A stretch of DNA of 64,000 nucleotides from Flavobacterium psychrophilum (GCA_945874225.1 CAMCFT010000017.1:20953-84952), one strand, 5' to 3'. Shown: positions 35,963 to 44,835, counted from the stretch's first letter. Numbers and translations: made by a program. The notes: generated from the sequence alone by a model not told the origin.

Positions 35963-36334
35963 ATGAAAACAGATATTAAAAACAGGGCAGATATTGAGCA
36001 GCTTGTCAATGCTTTTTATGTAAAAATTAAAGCTGATGAAGCTATTAGTTATTTTTTTATAGAAGTTGCTAATGTGAATTGGGAAGTCCATTTGCCTAAA
36101 GTGTGTGATTTTTTTGAAAACATTTTGTTTTCCACAGGGGATTATGATGGAAATCCTATGGATACACACCGAGAACTTAATAAAAAAAGCACGGTAAGTC
36201 CAAATCATTTTAAGCGTTGGAATACGCTTTTTGACACGACAGTCGATGATTTATTTGTTGGTATAAAAGCAGATGAAATTAAGCAAAGAGCAAACAATAT
36301 TTCTGCAGCAATGATGCAAAAAACATTGAGCTAA
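35963..36334 (+). CDS. group III truncated hemoglobin
   Basis: A 123-aa globin. DIEQLVNAFYVKIKADEAISYFF is helix A/B-like, WEVHLPKVCDFFENILFSTGDYDGNPMDTHREL covers C to E, and SPNHFKRWNTLFD contains the proximal histidine. These traits mark group III truncated hemoglobins, often linked to NO or O2 chemistry. It closes the nos operon and is followed by a strong terminator. A role in NO handling is inferred. Confidence 0.88.
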   Translation: MKTDIKNRADIEQLVNAFYVKIKADEAISYFFIEVANVNWEVHLPKVCDFFENILFSTGDYDGNPMDTHRELNKKSTVSPNHFKRWNTLFDTTVDDLFVGIKADEIKQRANNISAAMMQKTLS

Positions 36335-36350
36335 TCATTCTTATTAATGA

Positions 36351-36386
36351 AAAAAAGCGTGAGTTTTAACAACTCACGCTTTTTTG
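36351..36386. terminator. terminator ending the nos operon
   Basis: AAAAAAGCGTGAGTT (36351-36365) and AACTCACGCTTTTTT (36371-36385); a strong symmetric stem between convergent genes. Confidence 0.88.
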
Positions 36387-36418
36387 TTTAACCCTAGTAA
36401 GAAATGAATTAATAGTTT

Positions 36419-36973
36419 TTATTTTGGAAGTAACACATCACCTATAACGTGAATTATACCGTTTGATGTTGGTATCGAAGCCACGATTTCTGAACCATTG
36501 ACATAAGTTTTATCACCTTTTTTAGTGATTTTTACTTTCTTTCCATTTACCATTCCAAATTCTTGACCGTCTTGCATATATTCTATTTTTAGTACACCCA
36601 CATAAGTGTGATAGCCTAAAATATCAACAAGTGCATCTTTGCTTTCTGGTTTTAATAAACCTTCTACAGTTCCTGCAGGAAGTTTATCAAAGGCGGCATT
36701 TGTTGGCGCAAATACGGTAAATGGTCCGGCATTGCTCAAAGCGTCTACTAAACCTCCCGCTTTTACAGCAGCTACAAGGGTAGTGTGATCTTTGCTTCCG
36801 GAAGCAACTTGAACAATGTTTGGAGCAGAGTTCTCGTCTTTAACAGCAGATTGTCCTGCTCCGGGAGTTTCTGTGTTTTCGCTTTTAGCCTCGGTTGTGG
36901 CTTCGCTATTTTGCTTGCATCCAAAAGCGGCAAATAAACAAGCGACTAACAATAATTGAATTGGTTTTCTCAT
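36419..36973 (-). CDS. fasciclin (FAS1) domain lipoprotein
   Basis: A 184-aa lipoprotein (LFAAFGCKQ lipobox) with a Glu/Ser/Thr linker and one FAS1 domain: HTTLVAAVKAGGLVDALSNAG, PFTVFAPTNAAFDKLP, VDILGYHTYVGVLK and NGIIHVIGDVLLPK. FAS1 domains mediate adhesion or binding. The gene has its own copy of the operator found before nos and nor genes, so it probably belongs to the nitrogen-oxide programme rather than to adhesion alone. Confidence 0.9.
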   Translation of the reverse strand: MRKPIQLLLVACLFAAFGCKQNSEATTEAKSENTETPGAGQSAVKDENSAPNIVQVASGSKDHTTLVAAVKAGGLVDALSNAGPFTVFAPTNAAFDKLPAGTVEGLLKPESKDALVDILGYHTYVGVLKIEYMQDGQEFGMVNGKKVKITKKGDKTYVNGSEIVASIPTSNGIIHVIGDVLLPK

Positions 36974-37028
36974 AATTAAAATACTTAAGTTTTATAGGAC
37001 AAAGCACTTAATTCCCAAACATTTATTT

Positions 37029-37044
37029 TATGAGTGTAATCATA
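37029..37044. promoter_or_regulatory. Crp/Fnr-type operator upstream of the fasciclin gene
   Basis: TATGAGTGTAATCATA. On the minus strand TTTG lies exactly 33.5 bp from the centre (37003-37000), and the start codon is 63 bp from the centre. It overlaps the stop codon of the upstream membrane protein gene. Confidence 0.65.
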
Positions 37045-38272
37045 AAGGAGGATTTTTTTTAACTTTTTTTATTGAAAAATAAGCAGTTAATACAATTCCA
37101 ATGAATATAATAATGGCAATTCCAAAAAGTATTTCATTTACATAAGGAATGAGTGTATAACTAAAAGCTGCAATACCTTGAAGAGCTAAAACAATTTCGT
37201 TTAAAAAGACTCCAATAGAGAATATAAGTACTCCGTATTTTATTTTTTTGGAAATAAAAACTAAATGATTGGCATAGATATAAAACAATAAAAACAAAGT
37301 AATTATTGCCAATAAAATAAGATGTAGATAAGCAATGACAATGGGTCTGAATCCAAAGGCCAACTGGCTGATAATTGGAACGGTAGAGCCCAATTGAAGT
37401 AATAATTTTATACTCAAAGCAAAGCCAATAAACAACAAGATGTATCGTAGTAAAGGCGAATAATTTTCTAAAGAATTTCTACGGGTTTTCAATATAATCC
37501 ATAAAAATTTGAACCAGGCAAAAACCTGAATTAGTGCTGCAAATACTGCAATTACATATAGCCAAAGGGGCAAATCCAGCCAAAGTATGGACAAAAGATA
37601 AGCGGGAATACAAGCTATTGCAAACAATTTAAAGGAAGTTTTGTAAAAAGGATGTTCTGATTTTTGAAGGTTTAAAAAACCAAAAATTAACCCCATACAA
37701 GCAAAGAAAAACCAACCATTGTACTGAAAATGCAAATAATAATATATAGAAGACAAATATAAATCCTGAACAAAATCTTTGGTTGCCATCATATATGCCA
37801 AATAAAAGGTTCCTAAAGAAGAAATAATATTAAAAAAAATTGCCGCTTTAAACCATCCTTTTGACAACAAATTGTCATCCAATAGTTTTAAATCCTTGAT
37901 GAATTGGTAACCAAAAAAATAAGCTACAAATATAGATGCTGTCGAAAAAAATATGGAATACAATCCGTAGCCTTCAATAATAAAGAAAATGAGCATTCCG
38001 TAGGAACAAATTAAATTGGCTATAATTATTTTTTTGTATTTATTTCCCTGAAAGTCAGCTATTTTTGTTTGAAGATAATATACCATCAACACCATTAAAG
38101 TGTGGCTAACCCAACCGGCAAAACCAAAATGAGAGTGAGAGTGCTGTAGATGTTTTTGATCAAAATGGGGAAATTCAAAACCTATTTTATAGCGCATCAA
38201 AACGCCAAGTGAAGCAACAATACAAAGATTAAATAAGGAGAATTTTAGCCAAAATTTGATGTTTAACTTCAT
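37040..38272 (-). CDS. polytopic membrane protein, heme-copper-oxidase/NnrS-like
   Basis: A 410-aa protein with about 11-12 membrane helices. Histidine-rich motifs stand at helix boundaries: LQHSHSHFGFAGWVSHTL (about 42-59), YYYLHFQYNGWFFF (about 177-190) and YLHLILLAIITLF (about 315-327). The HxHxxxxGW pattern recalls subunit I of heme-copper oxidases and NO reductases or NnrS-type heme-copper membrane proteins, but the full metal-ligand set is not evident. It overlaps the Crp/Fnr gene by one base (TAATG) and is therefore co-translated with the regulator. Function unknown. Confidence 0.65.
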   Translation of the reverse strand: MKLNIKFWLKFSLFNLCIVASLGVLMRYKIGFEFPHFDQKHLQHSHSHFGFAGWVSHTLMVLMVYYLQTKIADFQGNKYKKIIIANLICSYGMLIFFIIEGYGLYSIFFSTASIFVAYFFGYQFIKDLKLLDDNLLSKGWFKAAIFFNIISSLGTFYLAYMMATKDFVQDLYLSSIYYYLHFQYNGWFFFACMGLIFGFLNLQKSEHPFYKTSFKLFAIACIPAYLLSILWLDLPLWLYVIAVFAALIQVFAWFKFLWIILKTRRNSLENYSPLLRYILLFIGFALSIKLLLQLGSTVPIISQLAFGFRPIVIAYLHLILLAIITLFLLFYIYANHLVFISKKIKYGVLIFSIGVFLNEIVLALQGIAAFSYTLIPYVNEILFGIAIIIFIGIVLTAYFSIKKVKKNPPL

Positions 38273-38865
38273 TAATAATATATTTTGTGATTGATGATTT
38301 CTACTTTATTTGCTTCATTCATTTTAGTAAAAACTCTTATAACTGTTTCTACTCTTAATCCAGTATGATTGGCAACTTCTTGGCGTGTATACGGAATTAG
38401 AGTTTTCTCGGAACTGTTCCCTGATTTTTTCTTATAAGAATTTAAAAAAGCGATGATTCTAAATTCAGGTTTTTGATTGATAATTTCCTTTGATGTCCTT
38501 GATTTTGAATGAATTTTTTTGGCAAATAAAATTAGAAAGTCTTTTTGAATGGTTGGATATTCATCCAAAATTTTTAAAAATTTATCCTTAGATAATTTTA
38601 AAATGGTACTGTCCTGCATCGTTATTGCTTTTGAAGGGTAAGTTTCATTAATAAACAAAGGAGGTTCACCAAAACTATCTCCATTGCTAAAAAGCCCTTG
38701 TGTAAACTCTTTTCCTTCTTCATTAGAATTATACATTCGGACACTTCCATCTAAAATTTGATAATAAAAATAGGCCACCTCGTCTTCGTCAAAAACAATT
38801 TCATTTTTTTTATATTTTTTTGCAACGGCACCCCAAGAATAAAGTAAATCTAAATCTATTTGCAT
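38272..38865 (-). CDS. Crp/Fnr-family transcriptional regulator
   Basis: A 197-aa protein with an effector-binding domain (about 15-115), a dimerisation helix and a C-terminal winged helix: YTRQEVANHTGLRVETVIRVFTKM, recognition helix near 170-182. It has no cysteine, so it cannot carry the Fnr iron-sulfur cluster; a heme/NO-responding DNR-like mode is possible but not shown. The recognition helix has E173, I176 and R177 at the places of Fnr E209, S212 and R213. It stands in the nos-nor region beside copies of a shared palindromic operator. Confidence 0.9.
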   Translation of the reverse strand: MQIDLDLLYSWGAVAKKYKKNEIVFDEDEVAYFYYQILDGSVRMYNSNEEGKEFTQGLFSNGDSFGEPPLFINETYPSKAITMQDSTILKLSKDKFLKILDEYPTIQKDFLILFAKKIHSKSRTSKEIINQKPEFRIIAFLNSYKKKSGNSSEKTLIPYTRQEVANHTGLRVETVIRVFTKMNEANKVEIINHKIYY

Positions 38866-38929
38866 AATTGTTGTTGGGTAATTTTATGTATTTTTTTGCA
38901 ATTTATCAGGCAAATACAAGTTATGGCCA

Positions 38930-38937
38930 CAAATTTA
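38930..38937 (-). promoter_or_regulatory. -7 element (TAAATTTG) of the crp/fnr gene
   Basis: On the minus strand this is a full TAnnTTTG match. It lies 34.5 bp from the operator centre (one base more than the other promoters) and about 65 bp upstream of the regulator start. It indicates autoregulation. Confidence 0.55.
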
Positions 38938-38959
38938 AGTTGCATAAAGTTAAAAAAAT

Positions 38960-38975
38960 TATGACCAAAATCATA
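38960..38975. promoter_or_regulatory. Crp/Fnr-type operator between divergent regulator and copper operon
   Basis: TATGACCAAAATCATA. One operator stands between two divergent TAnnTTTG elements, at 38930-38937 (minus) and 38997-39004 (plus). Confidence 0.68.
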
Positions 38976-38996
38976 AAAATAACATTAAACTGAGTT

Positions 38997-39004
38997 TATA
39001 TTTG
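38997..39004 (+). promoter_or_regulatory. -7 element (TATATTTG) of the copper-uptake operon
   Basis: A full TAnnTTTG match; its TTTG begins 33.5 bp after the operator centre. It ends only four bases before the GTG start at 39009, so the transcript may be leaderless. Confidence 0.55.
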
Positions 39005-39008
39005 CATT

Positions 39009-39383
39009 GTGAAAAAAATAGTATTCTTAATATCGTTGTTTATGTTACTAAAACCAGGCCTTCCGGTTATAGACTACATTGTTAATTATGAATATATTTC
39101 TAAAGAACTTTGTGTTAATAAGGCGAAACCAAAAATGCATTGTAATGGTAAATGTCACTTAATGAAAGAACTTGCCAAAGCTTCCGAAAATGAAAAACCC
39201 ATTTCTTCTGATAAAAAAAATGTCTCTCAAGAATTCGAAATATTATATTTAGAAAATATACAATCTTTAAGAATTAAACCAGTGTTTTTTTATAAACAAC
39301 TAAAATTCAATAGGAACTATTCTAATTTATACTTTCGTTTGAATAGTACTTTAGTTTTTCGTCCGCCAATTTTCATTTCTTAA
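39009..39383 (+). CDS. small Cys/His/Met-rich membrane or periplasmic protein
   Basis: A 124-aa protein starting with GTG at 39009. An N-terminal hydrophobic stretch (KKIVFLISLFMLLKPGLPVIDYIV) is followed by a likely metal-binding cluster: C35, M43, H44, C45, C49, H50 and M52 (AKPKMHCNGKCHLMKEL). The C terminus is rich in aromatic residues. Proteins of this type stand before TonB receptor genes in Flavobacteria. With the next two genes it forms a probable copper-uptake operon. Confidence 0.65.
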   Translation: MKKIVFLISLFMLLKPGLPVIDYIVNYEYISKELCVNKAKPKMHCNGKCHLMKELAKASENEKPISSDKKNVSQEFEILYLENIQSLRIKPVFFYKQLKFNRNYSNLYFRLNSTLVFRPPIFIS

Positions 39384-39467
39384 TTTACTCGTTTTTTTAC
39401 GCCAATTTTTTCGATAGGAATACTATCGGAAAGGTCTTTTATTATCAAATTTAAAAAAAAAATAAAA

Positions 39468-40316
39468 ATGAAAATTTTAAGAATATTAACATTCGTTTTA
39501 GCAACCATTTTTGCCTCATGTACAAATAATGATACTCCAACAGTTAATGAATTAGATGGATTAACTAAAGTACAAGAAATTACAAACACCACGCACACCA
39601 TAGAAGTTTATTCTTCTACAGGAGTTTTAGAACAAGGCTATAACGCCATTTCTTTTCGGATTAAAAATACAACTACAAATGAATACGAAAAAAGTGCTTC
39701 AGTTACTTGGGCTCCTTTAATGTATATGACATCTATGCAGCATGCGTGTCCGTATTCTGTTGTGACAAAAACTTTAGATAAAGAGACTTTATATAATGGT
39801 TATATCGTTTTTCAAATGGCCGAAAACGCTACTGAATATTGGGAGCTTGCTATAAATTACACTATTAATGGAACTGCTTTTACTGCAAAAAGCCGAATCG
39901 CTGTTCCTAAGTCAACAAAACAAAGAGTTGCCACGATTACCGGAGCGGATGGTGGAAGATATATTTTAGCATTAATTGAACCAAAAGGTCCAAAAGTAGC
40001 TTTAAATGATATGACTGTTGGCGTTTTTAAAATGAAGGATATGACTATGATGCAGTTCCCCGTAGTCGATAATTTTAAAGTTAAAATTGATCCAAGAATG
40101 CCAAGTATGGGAAATCATACTTCACCTAATAATGTAGATTTAACTCAAATTGCTCTAGGGGGGTTTTATCAAGGAAAACTTGCTCTAACGATGACCGGTT
40201 TATGGAGAATTAACCTGCAACTTTTAAATGCATCTGATGTGGTTCTTAAAGGTGAAACTATCGTTAATACAGATCCTTCAAGCATAAGCAGTCTTTATTT
40301 TGAAATAGAGTTTTAA
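39468..40316 (+). CDS. Met-rich lipoprotein, YtkA-like, probable copper binding
   Basis: A 282-aa lipoprotein (TIFASCTNN). Two repeated beta domains are visible, each with clustered Met, His or Cys: WAPLMYMTSMQHACP (about 81-95), then KMKDMTMMQFP and RMPSMGNHTSP (about 185-215), and a closing FYQGKLALTMTGLWRINLQL strand set as in YtkA-like domains. The positions suggest Cu(I) binding at the cell surface. It precedes the TonB receptor gene, separated by a palindrome. Confidence 0.7.
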   Translation: MKILRILTFVLATIFASCTNNDTPTVNELDGLTKVQEITNTTHTIEVYSSTGVLEQGYNAISFRIKNTTTNEYEKSASVTWAPLMYMTSMQHACPYSVVTKTLDKETLYNGYIVFQMAENATEYWELAINYTINGTAFTAKSRIAVPKSTKQRVATITGADGGRYILALIEPKGPKVALNDMTVGVFKMKDMTMMQFPVVDNFKVKIDPRMPSMGNHTSPNNVDLTQIALGGFYQGKLALTMTGLWRINLQLLNASDVVLKGETIVNTDPSSISSLYFEIEF

Positions 40317-40327
40317 TAAATAGTATT

Positions 40328-40355
40328 CTTTGCCAAAGTTTAAACTTTGGCAAAG
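40328..40355. repeat. 28-bp perfect palindrome
   Basis: CTTTGCCAAAGTTT and its complement meet without a loop. It shares CAAAGTTnAAACTTTG with the nosL-nosD hairpin at 33094-33126, so both belong to one repeat family; it may also act as a terminator or attenuator. Confidence 0.65.
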
Positions 40356-40374
40356 ATAATTTTACAATTTTTAT

Positions 40375-42390
40375 ATGAAAAACTTAATGTTTTTTTTAGG
40401 GATGTGTTTTCTTATTCCCATAGTTATTATTGCCCAAGAAAAACCTTCGGATACATTAACTTCAAAAGAATTAAACGAAGTGATTGTGATTGGAAAAAAA
40501 GGACAATTATACCAAAAACAAGGCAAGCCATTGGCGACTATTGATGAATATTTACAACAGTCTGGTAAAGTAGATATGATAAGACGAGGCAGTTATGCCT
40601 GGGAACCAATTGTCAACAATATGACTACCGAAAGAACGTTGATAACCATTGACGGAATGCGGATTTTTGGAGCTTGCACAGATAAAATGGATCCCATAAC
40701 TTCCTATGTCGAAGTTTCTAATTTATCCGAAGCTACTATAAAATCAGGGCAACAAGGCGCTTGTCACGGAGCAACAATCGGTGGTTCTGTGGATTTAATT
40801 AGAAACCGAAGCGGATTTTCAAACTTAGGTTGGGACACCACCATTAATGCTGGTTTTGAAACTAATAGTCAACAAAAAATCATTGGCTCAGCTGTTAATT
40901 ATGCTGATAAATCGTTTTATGTTGATACTGATTTTATGTTTAGAGATGCTAATAATTATGCCGATGGAAAGGGGCAGGAAGTGTTGTTTTCGCAATTTAG
41001 AAAATTCAATATTTCAGCAACTTCTGGTTTTTCTTTTGATAAAAATAAACTGATGGAAGCTTCAATTATCTATGATAAAGCGACTAATGTTGGTTATCCT
41101 GCTTTGCCAATGGATGTTTCTTTGGCTCAAGCATTAATCACTTCCCTGAAATTTGAATATGTTCCAAAATCAGTAAAGATTGCTTCGAATCTCGCAATGA
41201 CAAATTGGGAAACCAAAATTTATTACAACACCATCACCCATAAAATGGACGATACTAAGCGGCCTTCGGTTCCAATTCATATGGATATGCCGGGTTGGAG
41301 TGATACTTTTGGATTTTATTCCAAAGCAAAAGGAGTTCTCAGAAGTCATCATTTTCTGGCTGATTTGAATTCGTTTTACAATCGTTCCGTTGCTGAAATG
41401 ACAATGTATCCGGCTGATTCCAATGAAAAATTGATGTTTATGTATACTTGGCCTAATGTGAAAACGATTTATACAGCCTTGTTTTTAGAAGACAATATTG
41501 GCTTGAATTTGAATTCGAGTTTGAAATTTTCTGCAAGTTTGGCAAACCATTTTAATCAGGTTGCCAGCCAGTTGGGATTAGAAAGTTTGCAGATTTTTTA
41601 TCCCAATATGAAAGACAGCAAAAATCGAATTTTGCCAAGCATTTCTTCCAATTATTCTTATGATAAAAATGGTTTTTCTTATGGCTTTGGTTTGGCTTAT
41701 GGTGAACGTGCTCCATCGGTTTCTGAAGGATATGGATTTTATTTATTCAATAGTTTTGATCGTTATGATTACATTGGAAACCCGGAATTAAACAACGAAA
41801 ATTCAGTTGAAGGAAGCGCCTCCATTGGCTATAAAACACAAAAATGGAGTACAAAAATTTCGTCTTCCTATTTTCATATTTCCAATTATATTGTGGGAAA
41901 ACCAGATGCGAAATTGGTTCCAATGACAATTGGTGCAAGCGGAGTAAAAATTTATACAGCACTTGATTTTGCTGCAATTTTCAATGCAGATTTAAATTGG
42001 GAATACCTGTTTTCTACTGATTTTAAATGGAAAGGACAATTGGTTTACAGCTATGGAAAAGACTTTGAAGAAAGAAATTTACCATTTATAAGTCCGTTGC
42101 GCTATTCGTCTTCTTTGGATTATAAAAAAGGAAAATTCACATCTGCAATTGCTGTTCAGGGAAATGCAACACAAACTCAACACAGCCCTTTTTATGGGGA
42201 AGACAGAACGCCTGCATATGCCATTTTGAATTTTGATTCAGGATATTCGTTTCATTTTGAAAAAAGTATCTGGAATATAAAAGTAGGAATTGAAAACATT
42301 TTCGACACCTATTATTCAACTTTTTCAGACTGGAACAATATTCCCAGAAAAGGGAGGAATTTCTTTTTGAATGTTGCCTTTAATTATTAA
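40375..42390 (+). CDS. TonB-dependent outer-membrane copper receptor, OprC/NosA-like
   Basis: A 671-aa receptor with a signal peptide (VIIAQE), a plug domain (about 30-145) and a barrel ending in GRNFFLNVAFNY. The plug carries GACTDKMDP with C101 and M105, a CxxxM like the copper site of OprC, and QQGACHGATIGGSVDL. The barrel loop HMDMPGWSD and the MTMYPADSNEKLMFMY stretch are methionine rich. NosA/OprC imports copper for NosZ. It is third in the operon controlled by the shared operator. Confidence 0.8.
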   Translation: MKNLMFFLGMCFLIPIVIIAQEKPSDTLTSKELNEVIVIGKKGQLYQKQGKPLATIDEYLQQSGKVDMIRRGSYAWEPIVNNMTTERTLITIDGMRIFGACTDKMDPITSYVEVSNLSEATIKSGQQGACHGATIGGSVDLIRNRSGFSNLGWDTTINAGFETNSQQKIIGSAVNYADKSFYVDTDFMFRDANNYADGKGQEVLFSQFRKFNISATSGFSFDKNKLMEASIIYDKATNVGYPALPMDVSLAQALITSLKFEYVPKSVKIASNLAMTNWETKIYYNTITHKMDDTKRPSVPIHMDMPGWSDTFGFYSKAKGVLRSHHFLADLNSFYNRSVAEMTMYPADSNEKLMFMYTWPNVKTIYTALFLEDNIGLNLNSSLKFSASLANHFNQVASQLGLESLQIFYPNMKDSKNRILPSISSNYSYDKNGFSYGFGLAYGERAPSVSEGYGFYLFNSFDRYDYIGNPELNNENSVEGSASIGYKTQKWSTKISSSYFHISNYIVGKPDAKLVPMTIGASGVKIYTALDFAAIFNADLNWEYLFSTDFKWKGQLVYSYGKDFEERNLPFISPLRYSSSLDYKKGKFTSAIAVQGNATQTQHSPFYGEDRTPAYAILNFDSGYSFHFEKSIWNIKVGIENIFDTYYSTFSDWNNIPRKGRNFFLNVAFNY

Positions 42391-43906
42391 TTTTTACAAA
42401 ACCACCTCGATTTTCATCTCGGTCAATAGATTGCTGCACGATTAGAATTCCAATGGTAATCAAATTTTGCAGCTCACACAAATCGGCATTAATTTGGTAA
42501 TTATTTATTTTTTCTTCGATTTCATTTTTCCAATGAGTGAGTTTCTCTTTGGCTTTAAGCAAGTCAGCATCATTGCGGACAATTCCGGCATTTTGACGCA
42601 TCAAAAGCTGTAATTCTGCTTTTCTTTTAGCAACATAATCTTGGTTAATTGCTGGTTTTTCAACTAGTTTCCAGTCGGAAACTGTGTAGTCGAATTGGCT
42701 TTTATCGAAAGAAGTATTGGCCAAATAATTATAGATCTTATCCGAATAAACTAAGGCTTCCAATAAGGAATTTGATGCCAATCGATTAGCACCATGCAGC
42801 CCTGTTCTGGAACATTCGCCACAGGCAAATAAATTTTCAACCGAAGTTTTCCCGGTTTTATCCACCACAATTCCGCCGCAAAGATAATGTTGGGCCGGAA
42901 CTACGGGAATCCAATCTTTTGCCAAATCTATTCCAAGGCTTTTGCAACGTTCATAAATCATTGGAAAATGTTTTACAAAAGCTTTCATGTCCAGATGGGT
43001 ACAATCAAGATAAACGCAGTCATCACCTGACTTTTTAAGTTCTAAATCAATACATTGCGAAACTATATCACGCGAAGCCAAGTCGCCTCTGGAATCGTAA
43101 TCCGGCATAAAACGATGACCGTTTTTGGTACGCAAATAGGCACCAAAACCACGAACGGCTTCCGATATTAAAAAGGAAGTTCCTGTGGAAGCATCGTACA
43201 AAGCGGTAGGGTGAAATTGAATAAATTCCATTTCTTTGATAACGGCATTGGCTCGGAATGCCATTGCAATTCCATCGCCGGTTGCAATTACCGGATTTGT
43301 GGTGTGACCATAAAGATGACCAATTCCGCCGGTGGCAAGTAAAGTAAAATCGGATTTAAATGTGAGGATTTCATTTGTTTTTTCATCCAAAACATAAGCA
43401 CCTAAACATCGATTATTTTCCGTGATTAAATCAATGGCTAAATGGTAGTCTAAAACTGTGATATTTTCTTTTTGATGTACTTGGAACGAAAGAGCACGTT
43501 GAATTTCCTGACCTGTTTGGTCTTTATGATGCACAACTCTATTTTCTGAATGACCACCTTCTTTACCTAAATCTAAAGTTCCTTCGACATTTTTGTCAAA
43601 TTTTGCTCCCCATTCGATCAATTCTTTTAAACGTTTTGGGCCTTCGGTGATAACCATTTCCACCACAGATTTATCACACAATCCATCGCCACAAATTAGG
43701 GTGTCTTCAATGTGTTTTTGATATGAATCTTCTTCTTTGTCAGTGACAATGGCAATACCGCCTTGAGCATATTTGGTGTTGGATTCATCCGCATTTGCCT
43801 TGGTTACAATCGTTACTTTTTTATCTGGAAATCGCTCTGCAATTTTTAGGGCAAAGGTCAATCCTGCAACACCGGAACCTATAATTAAGTAATTTGTTCG
43901 GATCAT
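42380..43906 (-). CDS. nadB: L-aspartate oxidase
   Basis: A 508-aa flavoprotein: GSGVAGLTFALK (FAD), KYAQGGIAIV, HHKDQTGQEIQRAL, FIQFHPTALYD and LFACGECSRTGLHGANRLASNSLLEALV. These define L-aspartate oxidase, which makes iminoaspartate for NAD synthesis and can use fumarate when oxygen is absent. It follows nadA directly (shared base at 43906) and its 3' end overlaps the convergent receptor gene by 11 bp. Confidence 0.96.
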   Translation of the reverse strand: MIRTNYLIIGSGVAGLTFALKIAERFPDKKVTIVTKANADESNTKYAQGGIAIVTDKEEDSYQKHIEDTLICGDGLCDKSVVEMVITEGPKRLKELIEWGAKFDKNVEGTLDLGKEGGHSENRVVHHKDQTGQEIQRALSFQVHQKENITVLDYHLAIDLITENNRCLGAYVLDEKTNEILTFKSDFTLLATGGIGHLYGHTTNPVIATGDGIAMAFRANAVIKEMEFIQFHPTALYDASTGTSFLISEAVRGFGAYLRTKNGHRFMPDYDSRGDLASRDIVSQCIDLELKKSGDDCVYLDCTHLDMKAFVKHFPMIYERCKSLGIDLAKDWIPVVPAQHYLCGGIVVDKTGKTSVENLFACGECSRTGLHGANRLASNSLLEALVYSDKIYNYLANTSFDKSQFDYTVSDWKLVEKPAINQDYVAKRKAELQLLMRQNAGIVRNDADLLKAKEKLTHWKNEIEEKINNYQINADLCELQNLITIGILIVQQSIDRDENRGGFVKINN

Positions 43907-44835
43907 TATTTGGATAATTCAAGCATTCTTTCAATAGGAATCAATGCTTTTTTCATAATATCTGCTGGGACAGTAATTTCTGGACTTTCATTAAGCAAAC
44001 AGTCATAAACTTTTTGCAAAGTGTTCATTTTCATATAAGGGCATTCACTGCAAGCACAGGTGTTGTCTTCTTCAGCTGGTGCAGGAATTAATATTTTATC
44101 GGGAACTTCCTGCTGCATTTTATGAAGAATTCCAGCTTCAGTGGCGACGATAAATTTTTTGCTAGGATCGGTTTTTACAAACTCTATCATTCCTGCAGTT
44201 GAACCTATGTAAGCTGCAGTTTTTAAAATATGCGTTTCAGATTCGGGATGCGCAATAATTTTAGCATCTGGATTTTCTTTGTAAAGTGCAATTAATTTGT
44301 CTAATGAAAAAGCTTCGTGAACAACACAAGAACCGTCCCAAAGCAACATATCGCGTCCTGTTTTATGGATTATATATTTTCCTAAATTTTTATCCGGCGC
44401 AAAAATAATTGGAGTTTCTTTTGGAATCGACTCTACGATTTTTACAGCATTGGATGAAGTACAAACAATATCAGTTAAAGCCTTCACTTCGGCAGAACAA
44501 TTCACGTAAGTAATAACAACATGACCGGGATGTTCATCAATAAATTTCTTAAAGGAATCTGCTGGACAGGATTCAGCAAGGGAACAACCTGCGTTTAAAT
44601 CAGGAAGAATTACTTTTTTATTTGGGTTTAAAATTTTTGCAGTTTCGGCCATAAAATGTACCCCAGCAAAAAGGATAATATCAGCATCGACTTTCATAGC
44701 TTCCTGCGATAATCCTAAACTATCTCCTACATAATCTGCTACATCCTGAATATCGGCTTCTTGATAATAATGCGCTAAAATAACCGCATTTTTCTCTTTT
44801 TTTAATTCCAATATTCGTTCTTTAAGACTTTTCAT
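43906..44835 (-). CDS. nadA: quinolinate synthase A
   Basis: A 309-aa 4Fe-4S enzyme: [53 protein letters not shown] and [13 protein letters not shown] supply the cluster cysteines. It condenses iminoaspartate with dihydroxyacetone phosphate to quinolinate. It forms the nadAB operon with nadB. The promoter seems to have a TATCTTTG -7 element at 44888-44881 on the minus strand. Confidence 0.96.
   Translation of the reverse strand: MKSLKERILELKKEKNAVILAHYYQEADIQDVADYVGDSLGLSQEAMKVDADIILFAGVHFMAETAKILNPNKKVILPDLNAGCSLAESCPADSFKKFIDEHPGHVVITYVNCSAEVKALTDIVCTSSNAVKIVESIPKETPIIFAPDKNLGKYIIHKTGRDMLLWDGSCVVHEAFSLDKLIALYKENPDAKIIAHPESETHILKTAAYIGSTAGMIEFVKTDPSKKFIVATEAGILHKMQQEVPDKILIPAPAEEDNTCACSECPYMKMNTLQKVYDCLLNESPEITVPADIMKKALIPIERMLELSK

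Noticed and set aside
40347..40544. Reading frame overlapping the TonB receptor start
   Set aside because: It starts in the palindrome and is out of frame with the receptor signal peptide; no independent features.
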